A stretch of DNA of 6,195 nucleotides from the NCBI GenBank assembly GCA_015490475.1, contig WFXT01000285.1:1-6195 (forward strand). Direction: 5' to 3'. The stretch is from Bacteroidota bacterium (GTDB lineage Bacteria > Bacteroidota > Bacteroidia > JAADEI01). Below the pieces are notes generated by a model. The model worked only from the letters and a program-made list of their open reading frames with translations, searched no databases and was not told where the DNA came from. Positions 5,791-6,195 of the stretch are shown here, one piece after another (position 1 is the first letter of the stretch; each line of letters opens with the position of its first letter). The position numbers and the translations under genes were made by a program.

Positions 5791-6195
5791 TTATTCAAGC
5801 AACCTTGAATTTGTTTAAAAACGACCATTATATAAACAAAAAAAAGCAGTAAATCAGTTGCAGGAATGAAAGGATTTGCTTTGTAAAGCAATCTGGGACT
5901 TGACAATGTCATAAATAGAAAGAGGGATAACCACCTGCTAATCAATAAACTAAAGCCAGTCATAATATCAAAAGAGAGAGTCGTTAAGGACATAATCAGG
6001 CTTCCAAAATATGCAAACCAGAAGGTTGAAAGAAACAATTTAATCCTCCATGGATAGAGGAAGGAGGTTTGGACATGTCGTGCCCTTTGATTTACAAGAG
6101 ATAAGATCGTCTCTGGTGCTTCCGTAAAAACAACAGCGGTTTTGCTTACTATTGCTTTGATTTTGTAGCCCCTTTGTAATGCTTCGTGTAATAGA
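5787..6195 (-). CDS. C-terminal part of a membrane glycosyltransferase (GT2-like), cut by the window edge
   Basis: The frame is open without a stop from base 6194 down to the TGA at 5789-5787, giving the last 135 residues. A shorter 83-residue reading starting at TTG 6038 is possible, but the upstream residues fit a protein family and I take the gene to be partial. Visible residues 12-44 read KIKAIVSKTAVVFTEAPET followed by an arm containing NQRARH. This matches the end of processive-type GT2 catalytic domains, where TEAP and a QxxRW motif are usual. Here Gln36 and Arg39 are kept, and His40 stands where Trp is expected. Hydrophobic segments at about 52-72, 76-97 and 112-127 would anchor the protein in the inner membrane. 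It is the first visible gene of the operon and overlaps the sigma-factor start by four bases. The product, possibly a surface glycan or glycolipid, is unknown. Confidence 0.7.
   Translation of the reverse strand, partial: LLHEALQRGYKIKAIVSKTAVVFTEAPETILSLVNQRARHVQTSFLYPWRIKLFLSTFWFAYFGSLIMSLTTLSFDIMTGFSLLISRWLSLFLFMTLSSPRLLYKANPFIPATDLLLFFVYIMVVFKQIQGCLNK

Noticed and set aside
5787..6038. Treating the last minus-strand gene as a complete 83-residue membrane protein starting at TTG 6038.
   Set aside because: The same frame stays open to the window edge and the added residues (TEAP, QRAR) look like a glycosyltransferase, so a partial longer gene is more likely.

Overview
This is an AT-rich bacterial window (roughly 40% G+C by eye) with one tRNA, six complete protein genes I can assign to a family or role, one gene cut by the right edge, and a mostly unassigned left edge. 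I see no insertion sequence, phage gene, CRISPR array or rRNA. The best guess for the host is a member of Bacteroidetes or a neighbouring phylum. The RibD reductase half carries the wording typical of that group (PYIILKWAQT, then a long LVEGG-containing domain). The ECF sigma factor resembles RpoE-like proteins of the same group. Most genes lack a clear Shine-Dalgarno sequence, and several open with TTG or GTG. This assignment is inference from remembered family patterns, not from a search.

Left part (1-2084, plus strand): an unassigned 230-base edge is followed by a class I SAM-dependent methyltransferase (231-869) and a GT4-type glycosyltransferase (936-2084). These look like part of a surface-polysaccharide or glycan-modification cluster. 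A YqhA/UPF0114-type membrane protein (2090-2599, minus) ends five bases beyond the glycosyltransferase, tail to tail.

Middle (2681-3502, plus strand): a tRNA-Thr with anticodon CGT is followed 56 bases later by a PAPS-dependent sulfotransferase. Its last 33 bases overlap, tail to tail, the end of ribD. The methyltransferase, glycosyltransferase and sulfotransferase could together build and decorate an extracellular glycan with methyl and sulfate groups. No substrate can be read from the sequence.

Right part (3470-6195, minus strand): four genes are packed head to tail in the order GT2-type glycosyltransferase (C-terminal part only), ECF sigma factor, rsmG (16S rRNA G527 methyltransferase) and ribD (riboflavin synthesis). 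The junctions are a 4-base ATGA overlap, an abutting or 6-base gap, and a 28-base overlap. This is almost certainly one translationally coupled operon whose promoter lies outside the window to the right. It mixes envelope, regulatory, translation and cofactor functions, and no anti-sigma gene is visible.

Most of the window is ordinary. I did not find a convincing undescribed system. The points most worth a second look are the sigma factor without a visible anti-sigma partner, the ribD/sulfotransferase 3' overlap, the tRNA as a possible border of accessory DNA, and the unassigned left edge.
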